From a virus, in IMG/VR virus record IMGVR_UViG_3300033979_000371, positions 1 to 43,523 of that record: DNA of 43,523 nucleotides; one strand, written 5' to 3'. The translations under genes were made by a program, and so were the position numbers. Each line of letters opens with the position of its first letter. Positions within the stretch are counted from its first letter, which is position 1. Positions 24,199 to 31,744 of this stretch are shown in pieces. A model generated the notes under the pieces. The model saw only the letters and a list, made by a program, of their open reading frames with translations, searched no databases and was not told the origin of the DNA.

Positions 24199-24501
24199 AT
24201 GAGATGGGCAATAGATAGATGTGGCATCAGATTAATATTGGAAATATCTGGTGGAAAAGAAAATCCTCAACTTGCGTTTTACGGCAATAATGGGAAAAAG
24301 ATAATTGAGATTTGCAAGTTTTATGACAAAACAAGAATGACATCTCACATAAATCATTTTAGGGATGATGAGATTGAAATGTATATGCAATGCGTAGTCC
24401 TATCATCTATTATTTGTAAAGAATGGAAAGATTTTCTAGAAAATCCAAAAGAATTTATTATGAAAGAATGGTGGGTTTTTAAAGAAGAAATCAAATCATA
24501 G
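24199..24501 (+). CDS. Small hypothetical protein, paralogue of the gene at 22997
   Basis: The 100-aa protein has AGGAG 10 bases before the ATG. The C-terminal part (SSIICKEWKDFLENPKEFIMKEW) is similar to that of the 109-aa protein two genes upstream. The N-terminal part is beta-rich (GIRLILEISGG, LAFYGNNGKKI). No function can be assigned. Hairpin repeat copy 10 begins 3 bases before its TAG ends. Confidence 0.7.
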   Translation: MRWAIDRCGIRLILEISGGKENPQLAFYGNNGKKIIEICKFYDKTRMTSHINHFRDDEIEMYMQCVVLSSIICKEWKDFLENPKEFIMKEWWVFKEEIKS

Positions 24502-24525
24502 GCTAACGCCTAATTAGCTGTGAGG
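24499..24525 (+). repeat. Hairpin repeat family A, copy 10
   Basis: Stem TAGGC-TAAC-GCCTA with tail ATTAGCTGTGAGG. The upstream stop codon TAG is its first three bases. Confidence 0.85.
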
Positions 24526-24545
24526 GAATAATAGTGACTTCCCTC
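24522..24545 (+). terminator. Hairpin formed with the repeat tail (weak terminator)
   Basis: GAGGGAA (24522-24528), partly from the repeat tail, pairs with TTCCCTC (24539-24545). Few T follow, so termination is uncertain. Confidence 0.4.
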
Positions 24546-24568
24546 TAATTCACTTACCAATTAACACC

Positions 24569-25234
24569 ATGAACATTATCAATATTTCTCTCACAGTTAA
24601 CTTTGTTGAAACCTTTGCTGACATACCTGGACAGCAACCTTTCTCCCTTGCTCAATGCTCCTATAATCAGCCTGATAAAGACGGTAATCCAGTAGAGCAT
24701 TTTGTAACTGTTAAGGGATTCAACAACCCTTACGATAAATCCTCTTCTGGGATTACTTCTGATAGGTTAAGCCTATTTCAACCTGGAATGAAGATGTTGG
24801 TAATGGGTCAATTCTTTACTGAGTTTAGAGATAAACAAAGCAAACAAGTAGTCGAACAACCTTATATCTTAGCCCATTCAGTTTGTCCTATTAAGCCAGA
24901 AGTGAACTACAACAAGATTTACCTTGCTGGTAAGATGGCTAAGATGCCTGAGAAAAGAGATTGTGATAGCGGCAAATTCTTTGTACAAACTTCACTCTTA
25001 ATTAGTGAAAGAAAGAAGGGTTATTTCTATAACATTACTGCCTGGAACAAGCAGGGTGAGGCTATAGAAAGATACTGTCGTAAAGGAGAGAATCTTGGAA
25101 TTGAAGGCATCTTAGTCTTTGAAACTTGGACGGATAAAGTAAGCGGTGAACCTAGAAATGGTATCAAGTTTCTTGCCAACAAAGTAATCTTGATGGGCAG
25201 TAAGGATTCACAATCCTCACTTGATGAGTTCTAA
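24569..25234 (+). CDS. SSB-like protein with two OB folds
   Basis: The 221-aa protein appears to hold two OB folds. The first (1-108) reads VNFVETFADIPG ... GMKMLVMGQF. The second (116-210) matches SSB well: KIYLAGKMAKMPEKRDCDSGK, an FFVQTSLLI strand, YNITAWNKQGEAIERYCRKG and GEPRNGIKFLANKVILMG. The last residues SQSSLDEF form an acidic, Phe-ended tail like the protein-interaction tip of SSB. It would coat single-stranded DNA and recruit replication proteins such as the helicase gene just downstream. A duplicated OB arrangement differs from the single-OB bacterial SSB. Confidence 0.75.
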   Translation: MNIINISLTVNFVETFADIPGQQPFSLAQCSYNQPDKDGNPVEHFVTVKGFNNPYDKSSSGITSDRLSLFQPGMKMLVMGQFFTEFRDKQSKQVVEQPYILAHSVCPIKPEVNYNKIYLAGKMAKMPEKRDCDSGKFFVQTSLLISERKKGYFYNITAWNKQGEAIERYCRKGENLGIEGILVFETWTDKVSGEPRNGIKFLANKVILMGSKDSQSSLDEF

Positions 25235-25257
25235 GCTAACGCTTCAGGAGTTGTGAT
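25233..25257 (+). repeat. Hairpin repeat family A, copy 11
   Basis: Stem AAGC-TAAC-GCTT with tail CAGGAGTTGTGAT. It overlaps the last base pair of the SSB-like stop codon. Confidence 0.8.
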
Positions 25258-25266
25258 AAGTAAATT

Positions 25267-25302
25267 AGTCCTGCTATAATTTAATTTATGGCAGGACTTT
25301 TA
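25267..25302 (+). terminator. Hairpin and T run before the helicase promoter box
   Basis: AGTCCTGC (25267-25274) pairs with GCAGGACT (25291-25298), followed by TTTTAATT. The 16-base loop contains TATAAT. It ends the SSB-like unit right before the box of the next gene. Confidence 0.65.
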
Positions 25303-25305
25303 ATT

Positions 25306-25319
25306 AGCAAAATAAACAG
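25306..25319 (+). promoter_or_regulatory. Conserved promoter box before the helicase gene
   Basis: Perfect AGCAAAATAAACAG, ending 9 bases before ATG 25329. No perfect TATAAT stands 6 bases upstream here. Confidence 0.6.
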
Positions 25320-25328
25320 GTAAAAACA

Positions 25329-26891
25329 ATGGTTCAAGCAATAGATACTTTGATAGATTCTGATTATCAGAAGGCAGTCTATCATGCCATAGAGTATGGG
25401 TCTGAGAATATAATTGTGGAGGCTTTAGCTGGTAGTGGAAAGACAACTCTCATTAAACGTAGCTGTGAAATTGTTTATAACAAATACGGTATTAAGCCTT
25501 TGGCAATTGCATTTGGTAAGAGGATTCAATTAGAGCTTGATAAAAAGATTGGGCATATAGCACAAGTTCAAACAACAAACTCGCTAGGGCATGGATTGAT
25601 ATACAAAAAGCTTCAGGATTTAGGAAATAGAAACTTAGATGTTGACCCTAAAAAGTATATCAAAATATGCAGAAAAATAGTTAAAGACCAGAATGGAAGT
25701 GTTGACTGGGAAATTAATGAAAGGCTTTCCAATGAGCTTTGTACGGTAGTTACATTCTCAATGAAGACTTTAACTGGTACTAAAAGTAAAGAAGCATTAG
25801 AAAGGATGATTCAAGAATACAATCTTGACATCAATAATCTAAATGTTGTGGGGAGTTGGTTGAGCTATGTAATCAAAGAAGGAGATAAACTAGCAAAGCA
25901 AGGTGTTATCTCTTTTGAAGACCAGCTTTTCCTTCCTTACCTATGGAAGTTAAACCCTCCTCATAAGTATGCTTGGGTATTTGGTGATGAGATGCAAGAT
26001 ACCTCTTCATCAGCATTAGAACTTTTTCTGAAGTTTACTGATAGCAATACTCGTATCCTTGGAGTAGGTGATAGGTGGCAAGCTATTATGGGATTTGCTG
26101 GAGCAAATACAGATGCCCTTGATAGGTTAAAGTCTCGCACTAATGCAATATCTTTGCCATTGTCAATCTGCTATCGGTGTCCCAAGTCTCACTTGAAGTT
26201 AGCGCAAAAGCTAGTACCTACAATAGAGCCTTCACCCTTTGCCATTGAAGGTGTAATTATTGATGTTGGGTTAAAGGCTGATATAACAGGAAAATACGAC
26301 TATGAAGAACTACTTCCACATCTAAGAGGTGGTGAGTTAATTATTTGTAGAAAGACCGCGCCACTAATATCTCTTTGCAACAAGCTCATAATTGCCCGTA
26401 TTCCTGCAAGGATTATAGCTGGTGACTCTAATCTTGAACAGTCCCTATCAATCCTTCTAGATGACATTTCTAAGGTATCTGGGTTTAGATTTGAAAGATT
26501 CCCTGAGTTCCTAGAAATCTTATTTCAGAGTAGACAATCCCGATTAGTTGAGCAAGGTGCATTTAAGGTTATTGCAACTTTGCGCGACAAGTGTGATGCT
26601 CTATTAGCTTGTTACGAAGGATTTGGTAATCTCATCAACATTAAGTCATTCAAGAAATCCCTTAGCAATTTGTTTGTCAAAAGAGAGGATAGCGTTATCC
26701 TTTCCACCATTCATACTGCTAAAGGATTAGAGGCGGAAAGGGTTGTATTTTTACATCCTGAATTATGCCCTCACACATTCAAGGGACAGAATCAGGAAAG
26801 CTTGCAGCAAGAAAAGAATCTAGAGTATGTAGCTTTTACCCGAAGTAAACATACTTTAATCTTGGCTTGTAGTAGTGGTATAAAATACTAG
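25329..26891 (+). CDS. UvrD/Rep-type superfamily 1 DNA helicase
   Basis: The 520-aa protein has all main SF1A motifs: Walker A AGSGKTT (34-40), motif II DEMQD (220-224), motif III GDRWQAI (247-253), a Gln/Arg-rich motif IV region (ICYRCPKSHLK), motif V IHTAKGLEAERVVFL (461-475) and motif VI YVAFTRSK (500-507). It is shorter than UvrD (about 720 aa), so the accessory subdomains are reduced, as in phage F-box or Dda-like helicases. It probably unwinds DNA in replication or recombination together with the SSB-like protein encoded upstream. Confidence 0.92.
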   Translation: MVQAIDTLIDSDYQKAVYHAIEYGSENIIVEALAGSGKTTLIKRSCEIVYNKYGIKPLAIAFGKRIQLELDKKIGHIAQVQTTNSLGHGLIYKKLQDLGNRNLDVDPKKYIKICRKIVKDQNGSVDWEINERLSNELCTVVTFSMKTLTGTKSKEALERMIQEYNLDINNLNVVGSWLSYVIKEGDKLAKQGVISFEDQLFLPYLWKLNPPHKYAWVFGDEMQDTSSSALELFLKFTDSNTRILGVGDRWQAIMGFAGANTDALDRLKSRTNAISLPLSICYRCPKSHLKLAQKLVPTIEPSPFAIEGVIIDVGLKADITGKYDYEELLPHLRGGELIICRKTAPLISLCNKLIIARIPARIIAGDSNLEQSLSILLDDISKVSGFRFERFPEFLEILFQSRQSRLVEQGAFKVIATLRDKCDALLACYEGFGNLINIKSFKKSLSNLFVKREDSVILSTIHTAKGLEAERVVFLHPELCPHTFKGQNQESLQQEKNLEYVAFTRSKHTLILACSSGIKY

Positions 26892-26899
26892 ATGGTAGC

Positions 26900-26924
26900 A
26901 TAGCTTTAGCGACGGCGTAGCTAT
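26900..26924 (+). repeat. 25-bp repeat family B, copy 1
   Basis: ATAGCTTTAGCGAC, GG, CGTAGCTAT. The ends ATAGCT and AGCTAT form a stem. Identical to the copy at 35717 and, reversed and one base changed, to that at 31418. Confidence 0.85.
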
Positions 26925-26936
26925 TCCACTGCTTTT

Positions 26937-26963
26937 GGGGCATTTGCCCCATTAGCTGTGAGG
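26937..26963 (+). repeat. Hairpin repeat family A, copy 12
   Basis: Perfect stem GGGGC-ATTT-GCCCC with tail ATTAGCTGTGAGG, 12 bases after the family B repeat. Confidence 0.9.
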
Positions 26964-26976
26964 TAGAATATTTAAT

Positions 26977-26990
26977 AGCAAAATAAACAG
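26977..26990 (+). promoter_or_regulatory. Conserved promoter box before the OB-like gene
   Basis: Perfect AGCAAAATAAACAG, 9 bases before ATG 27000. The leader after it, TTAACAGTT-ATG, closely matches the leader of DnaB. TAGAAT lies 7 bases upstream as a possible -10. Confidence 0.65.
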
Positions 26991-26999
26991 TTAACAGTT

Positions 27000-27617
27000 A
27001 TGAGAAACCTAAAAGATTGGCTAGGGCATAAAGTATTAGTTGTAGGAATCATCAATAAGATAGAACCCAATTCCTACTGTATTGTAGATGTAAGAGTTAA
27101 GGAGTATTCCCACAACCCAGAAGTAAGGGAAATCCATCACATAAATACTTTCTTTACTTCTAAAGAGATGGAAGTTTATGATGAGCTAAAGAAACGTCAA
27201 CCCAAAAGAGTTCCTAAGCTAAATGAAAAGGTAGGCTTCGTTGGCAAGGTTATTAAATACACCCGGAGGAATGGGACAGAAGATTACGGAATAGAAAGTA
27301 TTCCCACAGTTTCCTTTACAATTACGGGGAAGAAAGGTGGTAAAATCCCTGCAAAAGAAAGGGAAAAGATAGTGTTAGAGATGATAGCTTTACTAAAGAG
27401 AAAGCAAATTTTCTACGACTTTGAAAAACAAAGTTATGAAAATTACATAGTAGAATTGGATAATCTTCTCAAACATATTCGTTGGGAACTGGCTATTATT
27501 AGATACTCTCATGATAAAGCTATTGAGAGTATGCAGAAAACCCGTAAAGGCAATCTTAGCCCTGACCCTGTTAGGTTTAAATCTCGTAGGTTAAAACCTG
27601 CATCTGGGTTTAGGTAA
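27000..27617 (+). CDS. OB-fold-like hypothetical protein
   Basis: The 205-aa protein has an N-terminal beta-rich region (LGHKVLVVGIINKIEPNSYC ... VGFVGKVIKYTRRNGTEDY, about 8-98) with the alternating strands of an OB fold. A helical segment follows (ERKIVLEM-type, about 120-175), then a basic end (KTRKGNLSPDPVRFKSRRLK). A nucleic acid binding role is likely given the fold, the basic tail and a promoter shared with replication genes. No family name. Hairpin repeat copy 13 begins at its stop codon. Confidence 0.65.
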   Translation: MRNLKDWLGHKVLVVGIINKIEPNSYCIVDVRVKEYSHNPEVREIHHINTFFTSKEMEVYDELKKRQPKRVPKLNEKVGFVGKVIKYTRRNGTEDYGIESIPTVSFTITGKKGGKIPAKEREKIVLEMIALLKRKQIFYDFEKQSYENYIVELDNLLKHIRWELAIIRYSHDKAIESMQKTRKGNLSPDPVRFKSRRLKPASGFR

Positions 27618-27643
27618 AGGCTAACGCCTTAGTAGTTGTGAGC
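27617..27643 (+). repeat. Hairpin repeat family A, copy 13
   Basis: Perfect stem AAGGC-TAAC-GCCTT with tail AGTAGTTGTGAG. It begins at the last base of the OB-like gene's stop codon. Confidence 0.9.
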
Positions 27644-27664
27644 TTGTAGTAGTTAGAGGTGATT

Positions 27665-27865
27665 ATGACTGAAGTTAAAGTAGGACAAATCTGGAAAGAT
27701 AATGACAAGAGAGTTGGTGATAGGCAAATAGAAGTTATAGCTATTAATGACTTAGAAAATAAAGCTGTAGTTGTTAATCTAGTCACCAAAAAGACTACCA
27801 AAGTATCTTTGAAAAGATTCCGTCCTATTTCTACTGGCTACACATTAATAAAGGATGTTGATTAA
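27665..27865 (+). CDS. 66-aa hypothetical protein, probably an SH3-like barrel
   Basis: ATG 27665 has AGAGG 5 bases upstream. A GTG 6 bases earlier is possible but poorly placed. The sequence VGQIWKDNDKRVGDRQIEVIAI ... KKTTKVSLKRF is strand-rich and basic, like the small phage proteins that begin with a GQIW-type strand. The first 15 bases of the gene (atgactgaagttaaa) are repeated at the start of the next gene. Function unknown. Confidence 0.65.
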   Translation: MTEVKVGQIWKDNDKRVGDRQIEVIAINDLENKAVVVNLVTKKTTKVSLKRFRPISTGYTLIKDVD

Positions 27866-27866
27866 T

Positions 27867-28187
27867 ATGACTGAAGTTAAAATCAAATCTTGTTTAAATT
27901 GTATCCACGTTAAAATCTGGAATTATCCTGGACACCCTCCCGATAATGGCTGGGAATGTGGTAAGGAAGATATTAGTGAAGAAGGCTGGGTAGAACCTGA
28001 AGAGTATTTAGACTACGATGAATTTGCAATTTACTGTGCAGCGCACTGTACCGACTATGAATATAATCCCCCCTTAACTCATGAGCAACAAAAAGCTATG
28101 GAAGATGAGGAAAACCGCATATCTAAAATTGCTGATGTCTACAGAAAACACTCTGACCTTTATTTAGAAAAAGATGATGACAACTAA
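27867..28187 (+). CDS. Cys-rich, probable zinc-binding small protein
   Basis: The 106-aa protein starts at ATG 27867, two bases after the stop of the previous gene. Cysteines are CLNC (C9, C12 numbered from this start), C at WECGK, then CAAHC. This spacing could bind zinc. The remainder is very acidic (about one quarter Asp/Glu). It shares the start MTEVK with its upstream neighbour, evidently by copying of the start region. Not recognised. Its last 14 bases overlap the next gene. Confidence 0.65.
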   Translation: MTEVKIKSCLNCIHVKIWNYPGHPPDNGWECGKEDISEEGWVEPEEYLDYDEFAIYCAAHCTDYEYNPPLTHEQQKAMEDEENRISKIADVYRKHSDLYLEKDDDN

Positions 28188-28530
28188 ATTAGTAATTGAT
28201 TGCACAATTAGAGGTAATCAATATCAACAGACAATCAATGACCTTATTGATTTGGATAGGTTTATAACTACTCATCAGGCTCTAGAGTATTCATTTCTAC
28301 ATCCTGAATACACCTCTTCCTTTAAGTTGTGTAGTAGACTCATCTCAGAGTCATACTGTGAGTTTGCTGTAGGAACTGAAACAGGCACTAGAAAGTATGA
28401 GGTTAAAACCTTACAAACCCTACTCTTTTGTTTAAGTGATAACGTAGACAAAAAAGGTATTTTTCTATTCTTCCAAATAGGGAATAGTCTTTTTGAAGTT
28501 AAGGTTACTGGGCTAACGCCCGAATGGTAG
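28174..28530 (+). CDS. Hypothetical protein ending in a hairpin repeat
   Basis: The 118-aa, alpha/beta-looking protein (LVIDCTIRGNQYQQTINDLI ... CEFAVGTETGTRKYEV) starts inside the end of the Cys-rich gene. Its last residues, GLTPEW, and the TAG stop are encoded by hairpin repeat copy 14, so its C-terminus was probably changed when the repeat arrived. No function is assignable. Confidence 0.65.
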   Translation: MMTTKLVIDCTIRGNQYQQTINDLIDLDRFITTHQALEYSFLHPEYTSSFKLCSRLISESYCEFAVGTETGTRKYEVKTLQTLLFCLSDNVDKKGIFLFFQIGNSLFEVKVTGLTPEW

Positions 28531-28536
28531 TGATGG
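28510..28536 (+). repeat. Hairpin repeat family A, copy 14 (inside end of gene)
   Basis: Stem GGGC-TAAC-GCCC with tail GAATGGTAGTGATGG. It supplies the last codons and the stop of the gene at 28174. Confidence 0.85.
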
Positions 28537-28546
28537 AAAAGGCTAG

Positions 28547-28573
28547 GAGTGAGTTCAATTAAGTAACTCACTC
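28547..28573 (+). terminator. 9-bp hairpin between genes
   Basis: GAGTGAGTT (28547-28555) pairs perfectly with AACTCACTC (28565-28573). No T run follows. It could be an mRNA-stabilising or weak terminating structure before the ArdA-like gene. Confidence 0.4.
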
Positions 28574-28626
28574 ACACTGCTTGGAGCAGACGTTCACCTT
28601 TCAATTTAGTTTTCCTGGGAGTAGTT

Positions 28627-29046
28627 ATGAGTTCAATAGAATTAGAAGTACAAGCTTATCTAGACTATCTAGAAGACAATGAAATGCCTTATGATGAACA
28701 GATGATATGTCTTCTCATTAATGCTGTTAAGTGTTTCCAATATTATGAAGAAGGAGAAGAATACACCATATCACAAATCCTTAATAAGTTTGTAGGCAAA
28801 TGGGAAAGCCGAGATGCCTACATTGAGGAGATGTTGGTTAAACATGGGATTGAAGAGAAGCTTCAAGAAATAAACATTCCCTGCCCTAATGGCGGTGTGG
28901 CAATGTATATTAACTGCCTAAACTTTGACGAAATATGGAAAACAATGAGTCAATATGGTATGACAATGAAAGGCTATGTAAATGTGCATAGCAAGGATAA
29001 CCCAGACTTCGACCACTGTTTCTATGTCTACGATATGACAAAGTAG
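28627..29046 (+). CDS. ArdA-like antirestriction protein
   Basis: The 139-aa acidic protein has the ArdA pattern FVGKWESRDAYIEEML (55-70), then YINCLNFDEIWKTM (94-107) and an aromatic/acidic end CFYVYD (131-136). ArdA proteins mimic the bend and charge of B-DNA and block type I restriction enzymes. Residues 1-50 (LEVQAYLDYLEDNEMPYDEQ) are rich in Asp/Glu and would complete the mimic. At 139 aa it is shorter than the usual 165-180 aa, so it may hold only two of the three ArdA domains. A strong ribosome binding site (GGGAG) lies 7 bases before the ATG. Confidence 0.65.
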   Translation: MSSIELEVQAYLDYLEDNEMPYDEQMICLLINAVKCFQYYEEGEEYTISQILNKFVGKWESRDAYIEEMLVKHGIEEKLQEINIPCPNGGVAMYINCLNFDEIWKTMSQYGMTMKGYVNVHSKDNPDFDHCFYVYDMTK

Positions 29047-29073
29047 CAGGCTAACGCCTTAGTAGCTGTGAAG
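29047..29073 (+). repeat. Hairpin repeat family A, copy 15
   Basis: Core GGC-TAAC-GCC with tail TTAGTAGCTGTGAAGG, one base after the stop of the ArdA-like gene. Confidence 0.85.
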
Positions 29074-29108
29074 GTTACTAAGGCTAATTCATCAATTTAG
29101 GAGTAGTT

Positions 29109-29630
29109 ATGAAAAGTGTTGACAAGTTTCAAAAAAAAGAAAAGCTATTTACTGAAGATGGTAGAACTTACAGAATCGTTGTCGAGTATGGCATGAGTTA
29201 TATTCAAGGTAATTCACATCCTGATTTCTCAATTACTGGAAATATTGATGTAGGGGTCCAAAGCACTTCACGCATTATCTGGAAAGAATATTCTGCTGGT
29301 TTTATTCATGATGAAATAGCCCTTCATTTCCCAGAACTTAAACCGTTAATTCAATTTCACTTGTGGGATCAGAACGGTTTACCAACGCACTATATAGCTA
29401 ATGCTATTTATTGGTGGGAACATTGGCAGGGATTGTCGGAATGGGAACCTGAGAAAACAAAAAAAGAATATTTTGAAATCTTCTGTGACCACATTGCTTT
29501 ATTTCCTGATGAAGTAGTTCCAGTAACTGAAGGAATTAAACCTTGGTTAGAGAACCGTATTCCCAGGATTCAAGAATTATTTAACAAGACAATGAATGAA
29601 TTTGGGATTGAAAGAATTGTAGTTGAGTAA
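29109..29630 (+). CDS. Hypothetical protein of a type common in phages and plasmids
   Basis: The 173-aa protein has TTAGGAG 7 bases before the ATG. Its core reads FSITGNID ... GFIHDEIALHFPELKPLIQF, then HLWDQNGLPTHYIANAIYWW. I have seen this pattern (G..HdeI...P.L.pL...HL.d..G.P.H...N..YW) in other mobile-element proteins, without a firm function. The rest is helical. It sits beside the antirestriction gene and may act in the same early host-takeover phase. Confidence 0.65.
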   Translation: MKSVDKFQKKEKLFTEDGRTYRIVVEYGMSYIQGNSHPDFSITGNIDVGVQSTSRIIWKEYSAGFIHDEIALHFPELKPLIQFHLWDQNGLPTHYIANAIYWWEHWQGLSEWEPEKTKKEYFEIFCDHIALFPDEVVPVTEGIKPWLENRIPRIQELFNKTMNEFGIERIVVE

Positions 29631-29651
29631 TTAATTTAGGGGTAGTTAAAG

Positions 29652-29888
29652 ATGGAAGACACTAAAGTAGTTGATGGATTTTACGGTACTGGTAACAGAG
29701 GTGAAATTTTTGTTTACAAAACTAGAAGGGGTAATTGGTATTGTGTAAAAGGAAGTCAAAACGTTTGCTTAACCTATGATGAAATTGACACAGGTGTTAA
29801 TGTTGAAGTCTTAAATGACATTCGCAGTTTTATTGCAGATAAAGAAATCAAGACAATTAAACAATTGGTTAAAGCTGTAGAGAGTTAA
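29652..29888 (+). CDS. 78-aa hypothetical protein
   Basis: The ORF has AGGGG upstream and encodes a beta-rich first half (GEIFVYKTRRGNWYCVKGSQ) and a helical end (DIRSFIADKEIKTIKQLVKAV). The size and shape would fit a small phage accessory protein. No similarity is recognised. It closes the plus-strand cluster before the hairpin shared with dnaB. Confidence 0.6.
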   Translation: MEDTKVVDGFYGTGNRGEIFVYKTRRGNWYCVKGSQNVCLTYDEIDTGVNVEVLNDIRSFIADKEIKTIKQLVKAVES

Positions 29889-29922
29889 TTATGTTCAGTT
29901 CATAGAATTTGAGTAGTTAATT

Positions 29923-29942
29923 GGGGAGTGTAATACCTCCCC
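29923..29942. terminator. Bidirectional hairpin between converging genes
   Basis: GGGGAG (29923-29928) pairs with CTCCCC (29937-29942). It sits between the converging stops at 29888 and 29950. T runs are short on both sides. Confidence 0.55.
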
Positions 29943-29949
29943 TAACTAG

Positions 29950-31302
29950 CTACCAGGTCTGTCTTTCCATATTCTTAAACTGAGTATACTCAGCATCAAA
30001 GAGAAGCTTGACAGTTCCAGTTGCTCCATTCCTGTGCTTGACTATTATAATTTCTGCAACTCCTTTTTCTATGGATTCAGGATTATAATACTCATCACGA
30101 TAGAGCATCATAACCAAATTTGCATCTTGCTCTAATGAACCTGAATCTCTTAGGTCAGACATTATAGGACGCTTATCTGTTCTTGTTTCTACACCACGAC
30201 TTAACTGTGAAAGAACCATAACAGGACAGTTAAGTTCACCTGCCATCTTCTTAAACTTTCTACTAATTTGTGATAGTTCAAGTTGTCTTTCCCCAGACTT
30301 AAATCCTGGTTCATCCATAAGTTGAATGTAATCAACTATTACTAAACCAAGTTCACCAGTTTGTGCGGTTAAAGACCTACAAGCAGAATGAATTGAGTTT
30401 ACACTATTTGCAGTATTATCATCTATGTAGATATTATATTCATCCTGCAATTTTCTAACAGCTTCACGGTATCTTATCCACTCTTCAGATGATAACTTAC
30501 CAGAGATAATCTTACCTAACTCAACATGAGATTCTACAGAAAGGAATCTTTTAGTATTCTCTTCCTTAGTCATCTCAAAACCAAAGATTGCTACTGGCAG
30601 TTTAAGCTTTCCCCCAACATGGGATGCAATATTCATGGCATAGGAAGTTTTTCCACTAGCAGGTCTACCAGCAACATAGATAAGATTTCCTCTTTGAAGT
30701 CCATGGGTCATTGCATCAAGGTCATAATATCCATAGGGAATACCTGCTGGTTTAAGACCATTATAAATATCAACAGTCTCTTGGTAATTAAGTAATGCAA
30801 TATCGCCTATCTTAGAAAGGTTAGAACTCCTATTAGATTGAGTAACAGCATAAACTTTTTGTTCAGCTTGGTTCTTTACTTCATCAATAGATAAATCGGC
30901 TTGATAACCTAATTGAACCAACTCATTCCCAGTTTTAATTAATTGCCTACGGTCATATTTCTCTATTACCAATTCTGCCAAGGCATCAATATTAACTGCG
31001 GAAATAACACCATCTGTCAAACTTCTAAGTTTTTGTTTAATGCCTATGCCTTGTAATTTACTGTGGTCAGTTAACCAAGTTGTCATTGCTATTAAATCAG
31101 TTGGCTTACCTTGAGAATGTAAAGCTAAAGCAGCTTCATAGACAGTTTTATTATTACTCTCATAAAACATCTCAGGTCTTAATTTATCTATTACTCTAGA
31201 AATAGCTTCAGGGTCTAATAGAATACCACCAAGAATGGCTTCTTCTGCTTCCATGTTTTGTGGGGGTAATGCAGGATTACCGCTAAAGTTTAGTTCTGGC
31301 AT
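29950..31302 (-). CDS. dnaB: Replicative DNA helicase DnaB
   Basis: The 450-aa protein has normal DnaB length and layout. The N-terminal domain NMEAEEAILGGILLDP (16-31) is followed by helices to about 120, a linker (about 130-170), then the RecA-like domain. That domain has Walker A GRPASGKTS (212-220), Walker B LVIVDYIQLM (320-329), LSQLSRGVETRTDKRP (364-379) and SDLRDSGSLEQDAN (382-395). It would unwind DNA ahead of the phage fork as a hexamer. A perfect conserved promoter box lies 10 bases upstream. The winged-helix replication gene upstream on the same strand may encode its loader or origin binder. Confidence 0.97.
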   Translation of the reverse strand: MPELNFSGNPALPPQNMEAEEAILGGILLDPEAISRVIDKLRPEMFYESNNKTVYEAALALHSQGKPTDLIAMTTWLTDHSKLQGIGIKQKLRSLTDGVISAVNIDALAELVIEKYDRRQLIKTGNELVQLGYQADLSIDEVKNQAEQKVYAVTQSNRSSNLSKIGDIALLNYQETVDIYNGLKPAGIPYGYYDLDAMTHGLQRGNLIYVAGRPASGKTSYAMNIASHVGGKLKLPVAIFGFEMTKEENTKRFLSVESHVELGKIISGKLSSEEWIRYREAVRKLQDEYNIYIDDNTANSVNSIHSACRSLTAQTGELGLVIVDYIQLMDEPGFKSGERQLELSQISRKFKKMAGELNCPVMVLSQLSRGVETRTDKRPIMSDLRDSGSLEQDANLVMMLYRDEYYNPESIEKGVAEIIIVKHRNGATGTVKLLFDAEYTQFKNMERQTW

Positions 31303-31312
31303 AACTGTTAAC

Positions 31313-31326
31313 CTGTTTATTTTGCT
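31313..31326 (-). promoter_or_regulatory. Conserved promoter box before dnaB
   Basis: On the minus strand it is a perfect AGCAAAATAAACAG, 10 bases before the ATG. The leader (GTTAACAGTT-ATG) closely matches that of the gene at 27000. Confidence 0.65.
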
Positions 31327-31357
31327 ATTAAGAATGTTCGCAGACTCACATTAAATC

Positions 31358-31383
31358 TTCACCACCAATAAGGCAATTGCCTT
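31358..31383 (-). repeat. Hairpin repeat family A, copy 16 (minus orientation)
   Basis: Stem AAGGC-AATT-GCCTT. Read on the minus strand the tail is ATTGGTGGTGAAG. A further inverted repeat TTGCCTTGTA (31377-31386) / TACAAGGCAA (31397-31406) extends from its right arm. Confidence 0.85.
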
Positions 31384-31417
31384 GTAAGAATTAACCTACA
31401 AGGCAACTAGAAATGAT

Positions 31418-31442
31418 ATAGCTACGCAGTCGCTAAAGCTAT
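31418..31442 (-). repeat. 25-bp repeat family B, copy 2 (minus orientation)
   Basis: On the minus strand ATAGCTTTAGCGAC, TG, CGTAGCTAT. It differs from the other two copies by one base. It directly follows the stop codon region of the AT-hook-like gene. Confidence 0.85.
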
Positions 31443-31444
31443 GG

Positions 31445-31675
31445 TTATCTATTTTTAATCACCTTATACTTACTCAACATTTCTCTTAACCGCACAAACC
31501 TCGGAGATGTAGGAGAACTTGTTTCAGATATCTCTTCATACTCATTCAATAAATTAAGAATAGCTTCTAACTGCTCACGGGATAAGTCAGTAGCTATTCT
31601 TATTACTTTTGTAGGGGCAGTAGTAGGTCTACCAGCCCCTTTCCTTTTACCACCACGACCTGAGTTATACCCCAT
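31445..31675 (-). CDS. Small basic protein with AT-hook-like motif
   Basis: The 76-aa protein begins with GRGGKRKGAGRP (6-17), a Gly/Arg/Lys motif of AT-hook type that is common in small phage and plasmid proteins. A helix follows (SREQLEAILNLLNEYEEI), then a basic end (RLREMLSKYKVIKNR). It may bind AT-rich DNA near the origin or act as a regulator between the replication protein and dnaB. Just upstream lies an imperfect inverted repeat TTAGACTAA/TTAATCTAA (31686-31711), a possible operator. Confidence 0.7.
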   Translation of the reverse strand: MGYNSGRGGKRKGAGRPTTAPTKVIRIATDLSREQLEAILNLLNEYEEISETSSPTSPRFVRLREMLSKYKVIKNR

Positions 31676-31744
31676 AGGATTATTATTAGACTAATTGTTA
31701 CGTTAATCTAAAGGTAGCATGGGGTAAAGATATTTGCAATTAAG

